A DNA stretch of 51,689 nucleotides from Endozoicomonas sp. ISHI1. GTDB taxonomy: Bacteria; Pseudomonadota; Gammaproteobacteria; Pseudomonadales; Endozoicomonadaceae. Every line of letters starts with the position of its first letter. The stretch's first letter is position 1. The notes below the pieces were generated by a model, which worked only from the letters and a program-made list of their open reading frames with translations, was not told the origin of the DNA and made no database searches. Made by a program: the position numbers and the translations under genes. Below, piece by piece: positions 1-9,600 of this stretch. Location: contig NZ_JAGRPU010000041.1 of assembly GCF_024606225.1 (NCBI RefSeq), positions 1 through 51,689 of the forward strand. Reading direction: 5' to 3'.

Positions 1-81
1 GACACGTTACAGCTCGACGTTAAACCCTACGCAAGAGTGGAGTTAGACACGATTCGTCGTGCATCCACGGTGACGGCGTAG
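1..81 (+). CDS. Possible 3' end of an unrelated plus-strand gene (partial)
   Basis: Frame 1 is open from the first base to a TAG at 79-81. It gives 26 residues (DTLQLDVKPYARVELDTIRR, then ASTVTA) with protein-like composition. A hairpin with a T-run follows directly, as expected at the end of a gene. It converges on the minus-strand array and would be its left-hand neighbour. The fragment is too short to name, and an open frame of this length can occur by chance. Confidence 0.4.
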   Translation, partial: DTLQLDVKPYARVELDTIRRASTVTA

Positions 82-86
82 ATAAG

Positions 87-117
87 TCTACATAATTACA
101 GATTATGTTAGATTTTT
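87..117 (+). terminator. Possible AT-rich intrinsic terminator
   Basis: The inverted repeat ACATAAT (90-96) and ATTATGT (102-108) has a 5-nt loop. The stem extends by TCT/AGA across one bulged T, and TTTTT follows at 113-117. It lies 5 nt after the TAG of the plus-strand frame. The stem is AT-rich, so termination may be weak. Confidence 0.4.
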
Positions 118-167
118 AGTAGCGGCATTCATAACTTCTAACAGGGCTTAATCGGTAGCACGATCTG

Positions 168-205
168 AAAGAAATCACTATCTATAGCTTTATACCGATT
201 TCTTT
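168..205 (-). terminator. Hairpin downstream of copy 1, likely array terminator
   Basis: Arms 168-181 and 192-205 enclose a 10-nt loop and begin 38 nt after the copy 1 stop codon. In the minus-strand RNA the stem runs to 14 positions with one G-U wobble and one G-G mismatch. The RNA enters it from an A-rich stretch and leaves in a U-rich arm. The same hairpin sits after copy 3, with a T-A pair here (175/198) replaced there by C-G. The flanking sequence, about 124-243, is homologous to 12432-12575. Confidence 0.6.
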
Positions 206-243
206 TGGATGGCTATGGAGGGATCATCCACTGTTTTCTGATA

Positions 244-3200
244 TCAAAGTTCGTTGCGGGTATTCTCATTTTTACCAGGATTAAACTTATCAAACTCCTG
301 ATCAGCCAGTGGTGTATTCACGGCTGCGGCCTCTGGCGCTGCAGTCGCTCTGTTGTCACCGCTCTGTTGCCAATCGTAGAAGATGCCCAGTGTGTAAGAG
401 TAAGGAATACTTTCTGCGTGAGAGAATGACCATTTAGGCACATTTTCCCTGAAGTATCTCTCCCAGCCATTTTCATACATCTTCACGGTGTGATCGCGTC
501 GTTCACGGAACTGAAGATAATTCTCTTTCCGCGTCCAGCCATGCATCATATGGTTGGCTTTAACACGGTTGGCATACTCTTCTTCCGTTTCACTGAAGCG
601 TTGAGGCGTGGCAATGGCAGTTCGTTTTACATAGTCAGATTCCGTTTCGCCCACGGCTGTCCAGCGATTGATCTTGTCAAGACCGCGGCCCAGAGGTCCG
701 CCCAGCCATTGAGCGAGCATCTTGTTGTCGTTCATGAAGAAGTCGAAAGTGAGACTGGATGCCAGAGCGAATCCGAAGGTTTGAGCATAGGTAAACCCGG
801 ATATAAGACCATGGGTGTATGCTCCGACGGTGGCTACCGGACCCAGCACCAGACCGGCTGTGGCCGAGGCCAGAGTCTTTACTTTTTGTGGCGTTATCCG
901 GTGCAGCAGTGGTACCTGAAATCCTTGTCCGGAACCCATGGATTTCACCATTTCGGGAACCAGACGGGAAATGCTGTGATACATCCGGGGGTTGGCGTTG
1001 TGTTGTCTGGCAAACAGCATGGTGCCGGTTCTCAGCAGAATGACTGAAGAGGCGACCTTGCCCAATGGCATCGCCAGCCCACCCACTTCAGAGAGTTGTT
1101 CCATTTCACTGTGGAAGGTGTACTGGCGCGCCCGGTCAAGATCAACACCATAGTGTTCCAGCCAGTGCTGGAAAGGTATGAGCATCCTGTGCGTGTAGTC
1201 ACCCCTGTTGGTCAGGTCCAGAAGATAGAGCAGCGACATGTTTGACAGTGATAGCATGGTAGCCTGCAACACATTATGAGCCACCAGCAGAGGTTTGTAG
1301 CTGGAAAAGTACCAGGTGGCAATCTGTGCCAGAGAGGCTGAAGGTTTGATCCAGTAATCATTGAGCTGTCGCTCAACCGCTGTAGCATGAGCCTGCATCA
1401 ATGTACCATGGATGATCTCGATCAGGTCTGATTCAGACAGGCCAACAGCATGGGCATAAGGTGCCAGAGTATCCTGAGCATGGGTCAGGAATGCCAGAGT
1501 CCTGCGACCGTTATCAAAGGCAACATCGTCAAGAACGTAGTTGGCGATGAGCGCAGTAGCGTACTCTTGCATGCCGGCAACAGACTCTTTCATGCCTGCC
1601 GGGCCAGTGGCGGTCACGGTCACAGGAGTAAAGGCACTTTGCATGAATTCCTCAGTACCCTCGTCGGACAGCATCTGGACAACCTTCCTGAACTCAGTCA
1701 CCTTGACGCCATGTTTATAACCAAGAAAGTGCTCAAATTCAGTCACTGTCTGATAACCATCGACACCTCTGACGGCCTTCATGTGGTGCTCAAGTTCAAC
1801 CTTGCTGATCAGACCTTCACGCAGCAGAGCGATGATCCTGTTACCGCTGGCAGAACGGGCAGCGAAGTATTCCGGGAAGCTTTTCAGGTCCTTTGGTTCA
1901 TACTCGACGTAGTGAATGCCTGCTTTGCCCATGCCGAGAATTTCGTCGTCGTATTCTTGTGCCCCTGTTGCTATCTCTTGCCTGGCGCGGTACGACAGAA
2001 TCTGGACTTCTTTGAGAACTCTCGGAGGTTGAGATTCCGATGAGGATGTCCTCAGGCTTTTGAAAATTTCCACAATCCGACTGGCCTGATCAAACCTCAG
2101 ATGGTTTCCGGCCAGTGCCCGCATGCGAATCGGTGCAAATTCATCGTCAAAATCGAAAGTCGTCAGCAATGGTATGGCCTTACCGCTTTCTCTTGCAACT
2201 ACTGTCAGTCCAATTGCAGCGTCCAGGGCTTGCTTTTTAAGAGGGTGCTGCTGTGTGAATTTTTGGATAGCGTTCAGAACTTTTGCCTGTTTCGGCGTGT
2301 ATTGGAAGGGACCGCCGTCACTTTGGATGGCTTCCTCTGCAGCCTTCAGGACTATCTTCATTCTCTCAATGTATGCTTTCCTGCTTTTAATCTCATCTTG
2401 CAGATGAACCTGTTCCTGAATCAGTTTTCGGATCCTGCCGCCAAAACCATCATTCCCGCCCAATTGTAGCTGTTTGTTTCTCAGGGCATTAAGCCGTTGT
2501 TCGTGGGTGTCATTGGCGTCTGGTTTAAGACCCACGGCTTCTTCAGTGGCGTCAAGAGCCACGTTTTGAAATTCCGTCAGAGCGACTTCTGCTTTTGATA
2601 CAGCATCACTTGTTTGCTCCAGGGCCAAATTCAGCCTGACCATTTCGTTTTCATATACGGTTTTAGCCTGCTTATCGTAGTCTTCAAAATCGATAACTTC
2701 CTGTTTTTTTCGATCCAGATTCTCTTGTAAATTTCTCTCTTCAAGCCTTGCAAGGGTCACTTCCATACTCTTCCTGTCGTGCTCACGCAAGAATTGTGCG
2801 ATCTGAGTGTACTTTTTCCAGGTTAAAATCACTTCACCCAATGCTTCATCGGATTGGTTCTGAACATCAGAATTTGCGTAGGCTGCAATGGCAATAAAGT
2901 AATCAGATTCTTCCTTCAATCCGAGGTCACCAGTCCGGATGTTCAGATTTGATTTGGTTCTGATTTCCTCAAGGACTTCATCTCGTTTTTCTGCACTGCA
3001 TTCCAGCAGGAAGTGCTTGATGTCCCTCATTCGCTCTTCAGGGGTTTGCTCATCAACTGCAGCCAGACCCAACCCGATCTGAACATCTTTCATTCCTTGA
3101 TTGAGAGCTGTTTTTTCTTTATCCGAGATATGTCGGAGATCAGCACGGTTCAACGCCAATACTACGTTTTTGCCACGAAGAGTCTTCAATCTGTGATAAA

Positions 3201-6200
3201 CACCCGCCAGTTCACTTTCAGCTTTTTTAATGGCTCGCCTGGCCATCGCGACATCACGATCAAGGGCGAATCGGGGCTTATGCCCCAGGCGAGCCATTTG
3301 CCTGTCCAGTTCATTTTCAATGGCTGCGATACGCTCATCAACCTCGGGCTGACCCGCTTTAAGCACTTCTACATCCAGATGTTCAAGTTTTTCCTCAATT
3401 AGACAGTTCTGCTCGTCTATACCGGCATGACTTTTATAGCCCTTAATCTTGAGTTGAACAGCAATTTGATTGTTTCTGATTCTCTTGGCACCTTCATCGT
3501 CATAAGTTTCGATTACTTCTTCCATTAATTCCCGAATTTTCTTTCTTAGAGCATGCTGCTGGTCGGACAGATTGGCATCGTCTGCAAACCCTATCTGCAG
3601 ATCACCGGCCAGTTTAGCTATGAAGATTTTTCCTTTTTCTTTGGCAGCAGGATTTACATGAGGGTGGATATTTAGCGCCTTCTCCATAGCGGTAAGATAA
3701 TGTGCCTGTCGTTCTCTGGCTCGCTGATCAGATTCTTCGACTATAAATTTGAGACGATCACGAATACCAAAGAGTATGATATCCACCCCCACCAGCCCCG
3801 CCTTCAGATCTCTTTCCAGATGCTTCTCCAGGTCTGGTCTGTCAGCTTCCCACCAGACGAAGTTTTCCATCTTACTCAGCTCGTCATTTGGAACATCACC
3901 GCTATCAAGCCTTGTAAGAACCCTTTCCAGTCTTGTTGCTTTGTCGTCCCCTTCATTGATTTCGATCTTGAGTATTGCTTCCAGGGATTGCAGTGTGAAC
4001 CAGGCCTCTTCCTCTGATTGCTGCCTGGCTTCTCTGATATATAGTCGCATGTCTTCAGAAATGACCTGACGTTGAAAATACACATCGTCCTTTTCTCTAA
4101 GGTGACTCTTCCTCCCCAGAGCTTTTCCCGCAGCACGGAGTGTCTCAAGTACTTCAGGCATGGCTTTTGAATGGCATGGTATGCTGATGTCTTTCAGTTC
4201 TTCTTCCAATGCTGCATTCTTGAGAAGCGTGTTGTAAACCATTGACTTCAGGGCATTGAGGTCTTCTGTCGTGATGTCTTGATTCAGTTCACTCGAATCA
4301 GGGGCGGAAGTCGCTGCCAGCGCAGATTTTCTGGCCCTGGTGTAAGAACTCTTTATGTCCTCTTGTTCATTTATTGTTTGGCTCGGTTGCAGAAACCCTT
4401 CCTGATTGACCTGAGCTGCCTTCTGCTTCGTGTACTGCTGAATGGTCAGGGAACGGACTTCAGGCTCCTTGTCGATATCCGGGATCAGATCGAGCTGGTG
4501 TTGAATCTTGGCCAGGCGATTGTGGATTACAGCATCAATCCGTTCTGTCTGTTGTTGCAGCTGCTGTTGCAGGTAATGCAGGATGGACTGATAACGTGCA
4601 TTGAGATCGTTTTCATTGTTTGGAGTAATATCGAGCTGCTTTTCAATGTCGGCCATTTTTGTTTTCACAGCTTCTTCCAGAGGCTGTTCTATTACGGCAT
4701 CTGTTACAGCAACCGATCTTTTGATTTCATGAATTCTCTTTATGATCAGTCTTGCTTGTTCTTCTGGTGGCTGGCTATCATCCCAGTAATCAATACCAAG
4801 CATCTCTGCCAGTTGTGTGTTGTAAACCATACCGGTTTCTTTTATGGCATCATGGAGGTGTTGTTGCAGATACTGGATTCGTTCGACTTTATACTGAAGT
4901 TTCTGTGACTGCTCTTCCAGTTTTTTCAGCACTTTACGAATCAGTACGAGGTCATCTTCAACTTGTTGCTTGAGCCCAAGTGCTCTGTGTTTTTTCTTTT
5001 CATTGGCAGTAGCTGTCTCCGATATAAGCTCTAATTGGTTTTTAACCCGGATGAGTTCGCTTTTTGTTGCGATGTGCTCTTGCAGCTGTCTTTCCCACTC
5101 AACCGTTTGTCTGGCCATGTTGCTCACAACTTTGGCAGCAAACTGTTCGTTGTGGTTAAAAACATCGAGCTGTGATTCGTCGACGACGGGTATAAGATTC
5201 ATAATACCCTTAACGAAATTCTGACTGATCAGAAGCTCTTTGAGTGCGGGTTTGAAACTGAAGTGTTTGGCGAGTTGAATCTGCAACCAGGTTGGCGTGA
5301 TGACAGACGAAGCGGCTCTGACATGCTCTGGTGTGAATTCAAATTCGACTGCCTGAGCTGGAGTGGCAATGGACAATGCCAACTGGAGACATTCGTAGTA
5401 TGAAAGCGCAAGCACTGCCAATTTATCTTCGTCTGTAAGCGTTGTCGGTTGATCTTTGTTGACTCCGGCGTCGTGCCGCGCAGCAAACCCCTCCAGCAGT
5501 GCCATCTGCCTGCTCCGAATGGCGTACTGGTAGCTTTTGACCCTGTACTTTTTAACCCATGTTGCAGCAGGGGCGGGGGTATTAGTCTCAGCTTCTACCC
5601 AGAATTTATAGAGGTTTTCTACAAAAGCGATATCATCGGGATTCGGCTTCTGGCCTCGGAAAACAATAACCTCCCCGGGAGCTTCTTTTACTTCCAGCTT
5701 TGGGTAACCTGCAGGCGCTGGATAAACCCGCGTGTCATCCTCGACGTGAACAACATAGCCGACAGGTTTGCTGTGTGCTAACAGATCATTAAGGGCCTGC
5801 TGTTGTAAATTTTCTTCCAGGACATGAACCTGCATATAGGCAGAAGTGGCTGCCGCCAGGAGAGCCTCATCATTGACAAAGAGTGATTGACCCAAACGTT
5901 GCAGTTCAGGGGGCTGATCGTCTAAAGCGATAAGACGCATGAAGGTACGCCCATTGACTTCAACCTTTTCAACTTCAATGGTGGCAAGAGCGACGTAGTG
6001 ATCGTTTGTTCCGAGGTTTCCTGCTCTGTCGCTGGCAACTTCCAGCACAGTAGCCAGTTGCTCGGGGCTGGCGATTTTAGTAAATGGTTCTAGTGCCTGG
6101 ATGCATAGTACTTGATAACGGATGGCCTCAACTGAATCCTGATCGGTCATTCCGTCTCTGACTTCAATAAGCAGTTCCTTTTCTTCAAGGTTATGGGTGA

Positions 6201-6594
6201 ACCTGAAGACGCCCTCACCACCCACTTTCAGAACTTTGGTGTATTTCTGAGCAACGTTATCCTCGTCTGTTTCAAACTGATCAACAGTGGAAACGCCACC
6301 ATGAATACTGTAGAGAACTTCTGTAAAGCTCGTAGAAGGAAGGTCATAGCCCTCACTTCTTCGAGGCTCATAAGGGTAAGTGGTTGTAGAGGATTTGGCT
6401 ATTGGCTGTTCGTTAAGACCTAAAGTTGGCTGAAGCATGACCTCACTCTGGATAAACTCCGCATATCCATTGCCCGGAATAACGGCAGATTTTGTCTGCA
6501 GCCTGCGATCGGCCAGTGCCTGTGTACCAATGATGGAAGAGCTGATGGCAACTGCCACTGCAAGACATAATGCATTGGGACGAGCACTTGTCAT
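244..6594 (-). CDS. Copy 1: giant exported coiled-coil paralog, 2116 aa, unknown function
   Basis: The start is an ATG with GAGG seven bases upstream, and an in-frame TGA lies four codons before it. Residues 1-28 are a Sec signal peptide ending TQALA. A conserved N-terminal domain runs to about 480, then heptad-rich coiled coil. V1 holds one unit LGIDYWDDSQPPEEQ near 600 and two units of the ITPNNENDLNAR type. The constant segment C2 spans about 800-1105 and V2 about 1105-1427. The C-terminal domain starts at GGPFQYTPKQAKVL. A hydrophobic stretch at about 1905-1953 could span or insert into a membrane. The protein is mosaic: the N-terminus, V1, C2, the TRNEL end and the 3' flank resemble copy 3, V2 resembles copy 7, and the leader resembles that of copy 5. 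It is the last gene of the array. No enzyme motif was found, so the function is unassigned. Confidence 0.95.
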   Translation of the reverse strand: MTSARPNALCLAVAVAISSSIIGTQALADRRLQTKSAVIPGNGYAEFIQSEVMLQPTLGLNEQPIAKSSTTTYPYEPRRSEGYDLPSTSFTEVLYSIHGGVSTVDQFETDEDNVAQKYTKVLKVGGEGVFRFTHNLEEKELLIEVRDGMTDQDSVEAIRYQVLCIQALEPFTKIASPEQLATVLEVASDRAGNLGTNDHYVALATIEVEKVEVNGRTFMRLIALDDQPPELQRLGQSLFVNDEALLAAATSAYMQVHVLEENLQQQALNDLLAHSKPVGYVVHVEDDTRVYPAPAGYPKLEVKEAPGEVIVFRGQKPNPDDIAFVENLYKFWVEAETNTPAPAATWVKKYRVKSYQYAIRSRQMALLEGFAARHDAGVNKDQPTTLTDEDKLAVLALSYYECLQLALSIATPAQAVEFEFTPEHVRAASSVITPTWLQIQLAKHFSFKPALKELLISQNFVKGIMNLIPVVDESQLDVFNHNEQFAAKVVSNMARQTVEWERQLQEHIATKSELIRVKNQLELISETATANEKKKHRALGLKQQVEDDLVLIRKVLKKLEEQSQKLQYKVERIQYLQQHLHDAIKETGMVYNTQLAEMLGIDYWDDSQPPEEQARLIIKRIHEIKRSVAVTDAVIEQPLEEAVKTKMADIEKQLDITPNNENDLNARYQSILHYLQQQLQQQTERIDAVIHNRLAKIQHQLDLIPDIDKEPEVRSLTIQQYTKQKAAQVNQEGFLQPSQTINEQEDIKSSYTRARKSALAATSAPDSSELNQDITTEDLNALKSMVYNTLLKNAALEEELKDISIPCHSKAMPEVLETLRAAGKALGRKSHLREKDDVYFQRQVISEDMRLYIREARQQSEEEAWFTLQSLEAILKIEINEGDDKATRLERVLTRLDSGDVPNDELSKMENFVWWEADRPDLEKHLERDLKAGLVGVDIILFGIRDRLKFIVEESDQRARERQAHYLTAMEKALNIHPHVNPAAKEKGKIFIAKLAGDLQIGFADDANLSDQQHALRKKIRELMEEVIETYDDEGAKRIRNNQIAVQLKIKGYKSHAGIDEQNCLIEEKLEHLDVEVLKAGQPEVDERIAAIENELDRQMARLGHKPRFALDRDVAMARRAIKKAESELAGVYHRLKTLRGKNVVLALNRADLRHISDKEKTALNQGMKDVQIGLGLAAVDEQTPEERMRDIKHFLLECSAEKRDEVLEEIRTKSNLNIRTGDLGLKEESDYFIAIAAYANSDVQNQSDEALGEVILTWKKYTQIAQFLREHDRKSMEVTLARLEERNLQENLDRKKQEVIDFEDYDKQAKTVYENEMVRLNLALEQTSDAVSKAEVALTEFQNVALDATEEAVGLKPDANDTHEQRLNALRNKQLQLGGNDGFGGRIRKLIQEQVHLQDEIKSRKAYIERMKIVLKAAEEAIQSDGGPFQYTPKQAKVLNAIQKFTQQHPLKKQALDAAIGLTVVARESGKAIPLLTTFDFDDEFAPIRMRALAGNHLRFDQASRIVEIFKSLRTSSSESQPPRVLKEVQILSYRARQEIATGAQEYDDEILGMGKAGIHYVEYEPKDLKSFPEYFAARSASGNRIIALLREGLISKVELEHHMKAVRGVDGYQTVTEFEHFLGYKHGVKVTEFRKVVQMLSDEGTEEFMQSAFTPVTVTATGPAGMKESVAGMQEYATALIANYVLDDVAFDNGRRTLAFLTHAQDTLAPYAHAVGLSESDLIEIIHGTLMQAHATAVERQLNDYWIKPSASLAQIATWYFSSYKPLLVAHNVLQATMLSLSNMSLLYLLDLTNRGDYTHRMLIPFQHWLEHYGVDLDRARQYTFHSEMEQLSEVGGLAMPLGKVASSVILLRTGTMLFARQHNANPRMYHSISRLVPEMVKSMGSGQGFQVPLLHRITPQKVKTLASATAGLVLGPVATVGAYTHGLISGFTYAQTFGFALASSLTFDFFMNDNKMLAQWLGGPLGRGLDKINRWTAVGETESDYVKRTAIATPQRFSETEEEYANRVKANHMMHGWTRKENYLQFRERRDHTVKMYENGWERYFRENVPKWSFSHAESIPYSYTLGIFYDWQQSGDNRATAAPEAAAVNTPLADQEFDKFNPGKNENTRNEL

Positions 6595-6682
6595 TCTGTT
6601 ACCTCAGAGCTGAGTACTTTTGTCACCGGAAAAAGTGATGTTCACACCAGACGAGTAAGCAACGGTTAATCGTCCATGGCTG
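6595..6682 (-). promoter_or_regulatory. Leader and ribosome binding site of copy 1
   Basis: This 88-bp gap has the same length as the copy 5/6 gap and is closely similar to it. Reading towards copy 1 there is a 14-codon frame (6604-6645) beginning GTG and ending with a TGA that overlaps the Shine-Dalgarno TGAGG. The start ATG follows seven bases after GAGG. A TTGACA hexamer lies further upstream, but no -10 box is correctly spaced. With a gap this short, copy 1 is probably cotranscribed with copy 2. Confidence 0.6.
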
Positions 6683-9600
6683 TCAATTGGCTGTCCTGTC
6701 AGCACTGTTTTTCCACTCGTAGAAGGTGCCCAAAGTGTAAGAGTAAGGAATACTTTCTGCGTGGAAGAATGACCATTTAGGTACATTGTCCCTGAAGTAT
6801 TTCTCCCAGCCATGCTCGTACATCTTCATGGTGCGGTCACGTCGTTCACGGAACTGAAGATAATTCTCGTTTCGTGTCCAGCCACGCATCTCGTTCCGCA
6901 TCCAGCCATTTATCATGTTGTTTGTTTTAATACGGTTGGCATACTCTTCATCCGTTTCTTTGAAGCGCTGAGGCGTGGCAATGGCAGTACGTTTTACATA
7001 GTCAGATTCCGTTTCACCCACACGTCTCCAGCGATTAAGCTTGTCAAGACCCCGGCCCAGAGGTCCACCCAGCCACTGAGTAAGCATTTTGTTGTCGTTC
7101 ATGAAGAAGTCGAAAGTGAGACTTGACGCCAGAGCGAATCCGAAGGTTTGAGCATAGGTAAACCCGAATAAAAGACCGTGGGCGTATGATCCGACAGTGG
7201 CTACCGGGCCCAGCACCAGACCGGCTGTGGCAGAAGCCAGAGTTTTCACTTTTTCTGGTGTGATTCTGTGAAGCAGTGGCATCCGAACTCCTTGTCTGGA
7301 AGCCATGGATTTCACTATTTCGGGAACCAGACGGGAAATGCTGCGATACATCCGGGGGTTGGCGTTGTGTTGTCTGGCGAATAGCATGGTGCCGGTTCTC
7401 AGCAGAATGACTGAGGAAGCGGCCTTGCCCAATGGCATCGCCAGCCCACCCACTTCAGAGAGTTGTTCAATTTTACGGTGGAAGGCGTACTGGCGCGTTC
7501 GGTCAAGATCAACACCGTAGCGTTCCAGCCAGTGCTGGAAAGGTGTGAGCATCCTGTGCGTGTAATCACCCCTGTTGGTCAGGTCCAGAAGATAGAGGAA
7601 CGACATGTTTGACAGGGATAGTATGGCAGCCTCCGGGGTGGTATGGGCCACCAGCAGAGGTTTGTAGCTGGAGAAGTACCAGGTGACAATCTGTGCCAGG
7701 GACGCTGAAGGTTTGACCCAGTAATTATTGAACTGTCGCTCAACCGCTGCGGCATGAGCCTGCATCAATGTGCCATGGATAGCTTTGATCAGGTCTGATT
7801 CAGACAGGCCAACGGCATTGGCATAAGGTGTCAGGGTATTCTGAATATTGGTCAGGAATGCTGCCGTTCTGCGGCCATTTTCAAAGGCAATATCGTCAAG
7901 AAAGTAGTTGGCAATGACCGCAGCTGCGTACTCTTTCATGCCGGCAACAGACTCTTTCATACCCGCCGGGCCATTGGCGCTCACGGTTACAGGAGTGAAG
8001 GCACTCTGCATGAATTTCTCAGTACCCTTGTCGGACAGCATTTGCACAACCTTATTGAACTGAGGCAAATTGACGCAGTGTCTGTAGCCAAGGAGGTGCT
8101 CAAATTCATCCACTGTCTGATATCCATCGACACCTCTGACGGCCTTTATATAGTTTTCAAGTTCAATCTTGCTGATCAGACCTTCACCCAGCAGAGCAAT
8201 GATCGTGTTACCACTGGCAGAATGGGTAGTGAAGTATTCTGAGAAGCTTTTCAGGTCTTTTGGTTCATACCCGAAGTGGTGAATGCCTGCTTTGCCCATA
8301 CCGAGAATTTTGTCGTCATATTCCTGTGCCCCTGTTGCCATCAGACGTCTGGCCTTGTTCGACAGAATATGCACTTCTTTGAGAACTATCAGAGGTTGAG
8401 ATTCCGGTGAGACCGCCTTCAGGCACTTAAAAACTTCCACAATCCGACTGGCTTGTGTAAATGTCAGTTTTTCTCCGATTATTGCCTGCAGGCGAATCGG
8501 TGCAAATTCATCGTCAAAATCGAAACTCGCAAGAAATGATGTTGTTTTAACGCTTTCTTCTGCTAACTCTGCCAGACCTATTGCGGCTTCCAGAGCTTGT
8601 TTTTTAAGAGGGTGCTGCTGTATGAGTTTGTGGATAGCGTTCAGAACTTTTGCCTGCTTCGGAGTGAACTGGAAGGGGCCAATGTCACTTTCGACGGCTT
8701 CCTCTGCAGCCTTCAGATCCTCCTTCATTCTCTCAATGTCTGCTTTCCTGATTTCAATCTCACCTTGTAGATGAGCCTGTTTCTGAATCAGTTGCCGGAT
8801 CATGCCGCCAGTACCCTCATTACCGCCCAGTTGTATCTGTTTGTTTCTCAGGGCATTAACCCGGTCTTCATAGGTGTCAGAAGAGTCTGGTTGAAGCCCC
8901 ACGGCTTGTTCAGTGGATTCAAGTATCTCTTTAAGATCCTCCAGAGCTTTTTTCGTTTCTGCTACAGCCTGACTTTTATGCTCCAGGTCTGAGTTCAGCA
9001 TAGCTATTTCGTTATTATGCAGGGCTTCAGCCTTCTCATCGATCTCTCCAGAAGGGGTGTTCTCCTTTTTTTTAAGAGCCAGATGCTCTTTTACATTAGT
9101 TTCTTCACGCAGTGCATGAGTTAACTCCATACTTTTCCTGTCGTGCACACGCAGGAAGTCTTTGACCCGAGTGTACTTTTGCCTGGTTAAAGGCAGTTCA
9201 CCCAATGCGTAATGGGCTTCGTCCGGGTCATTAGAATTTGTATGGGAAGCAATAGCAATAAAGTAATCTGCTTCCTCCATTAATCCGGGGTCACCTTGTA
9301 TCTGAAGGTTAAGATGTTTACTGGCAGCTTCCAGTTTCTCGAGGACTTCATCCCGTCTCTCAGCGCCGTCTCCCCTCAGGAAATGTCTGATGTCGTCTAC
9401 TCGCTCTTCAGTGGTTTGCCCGTCGTCTGCAGGCAGGTCGTAATCGATCTGGATTTGTTTAATGGCCTGATTGAGAGTCTTTTCGTCTTCGTCCGTGATA
9501 GCAGGGTAGACGTCGGTACGACTCACATAGACCACTTGTTTGCGACGAATATTATTCAGTTTTCGATGAACACCTGACTGATTACTTTCAGCTTTTTTAA

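Noticed and set aside
244-480. Aromatic C-terminus as an outer-membrane beta-barrel signal
   Set aside because: The protein ends vary (TRNEL, DRTAN, KESLP, LPLK types) and do not finish in Phe or Trp. The upstream sequence is helical and not an alternating beta pattern.
1700-1860. EF-hand-like pair in the C-domain (REGLISKVELENY and VDGYQTVDEFEHF)
   Set aside because: The Asp residues at loop positions 1 and 3 are missing, and the two Gly positions are about 19 residues apart, far closer than in a real EF-hand pair.
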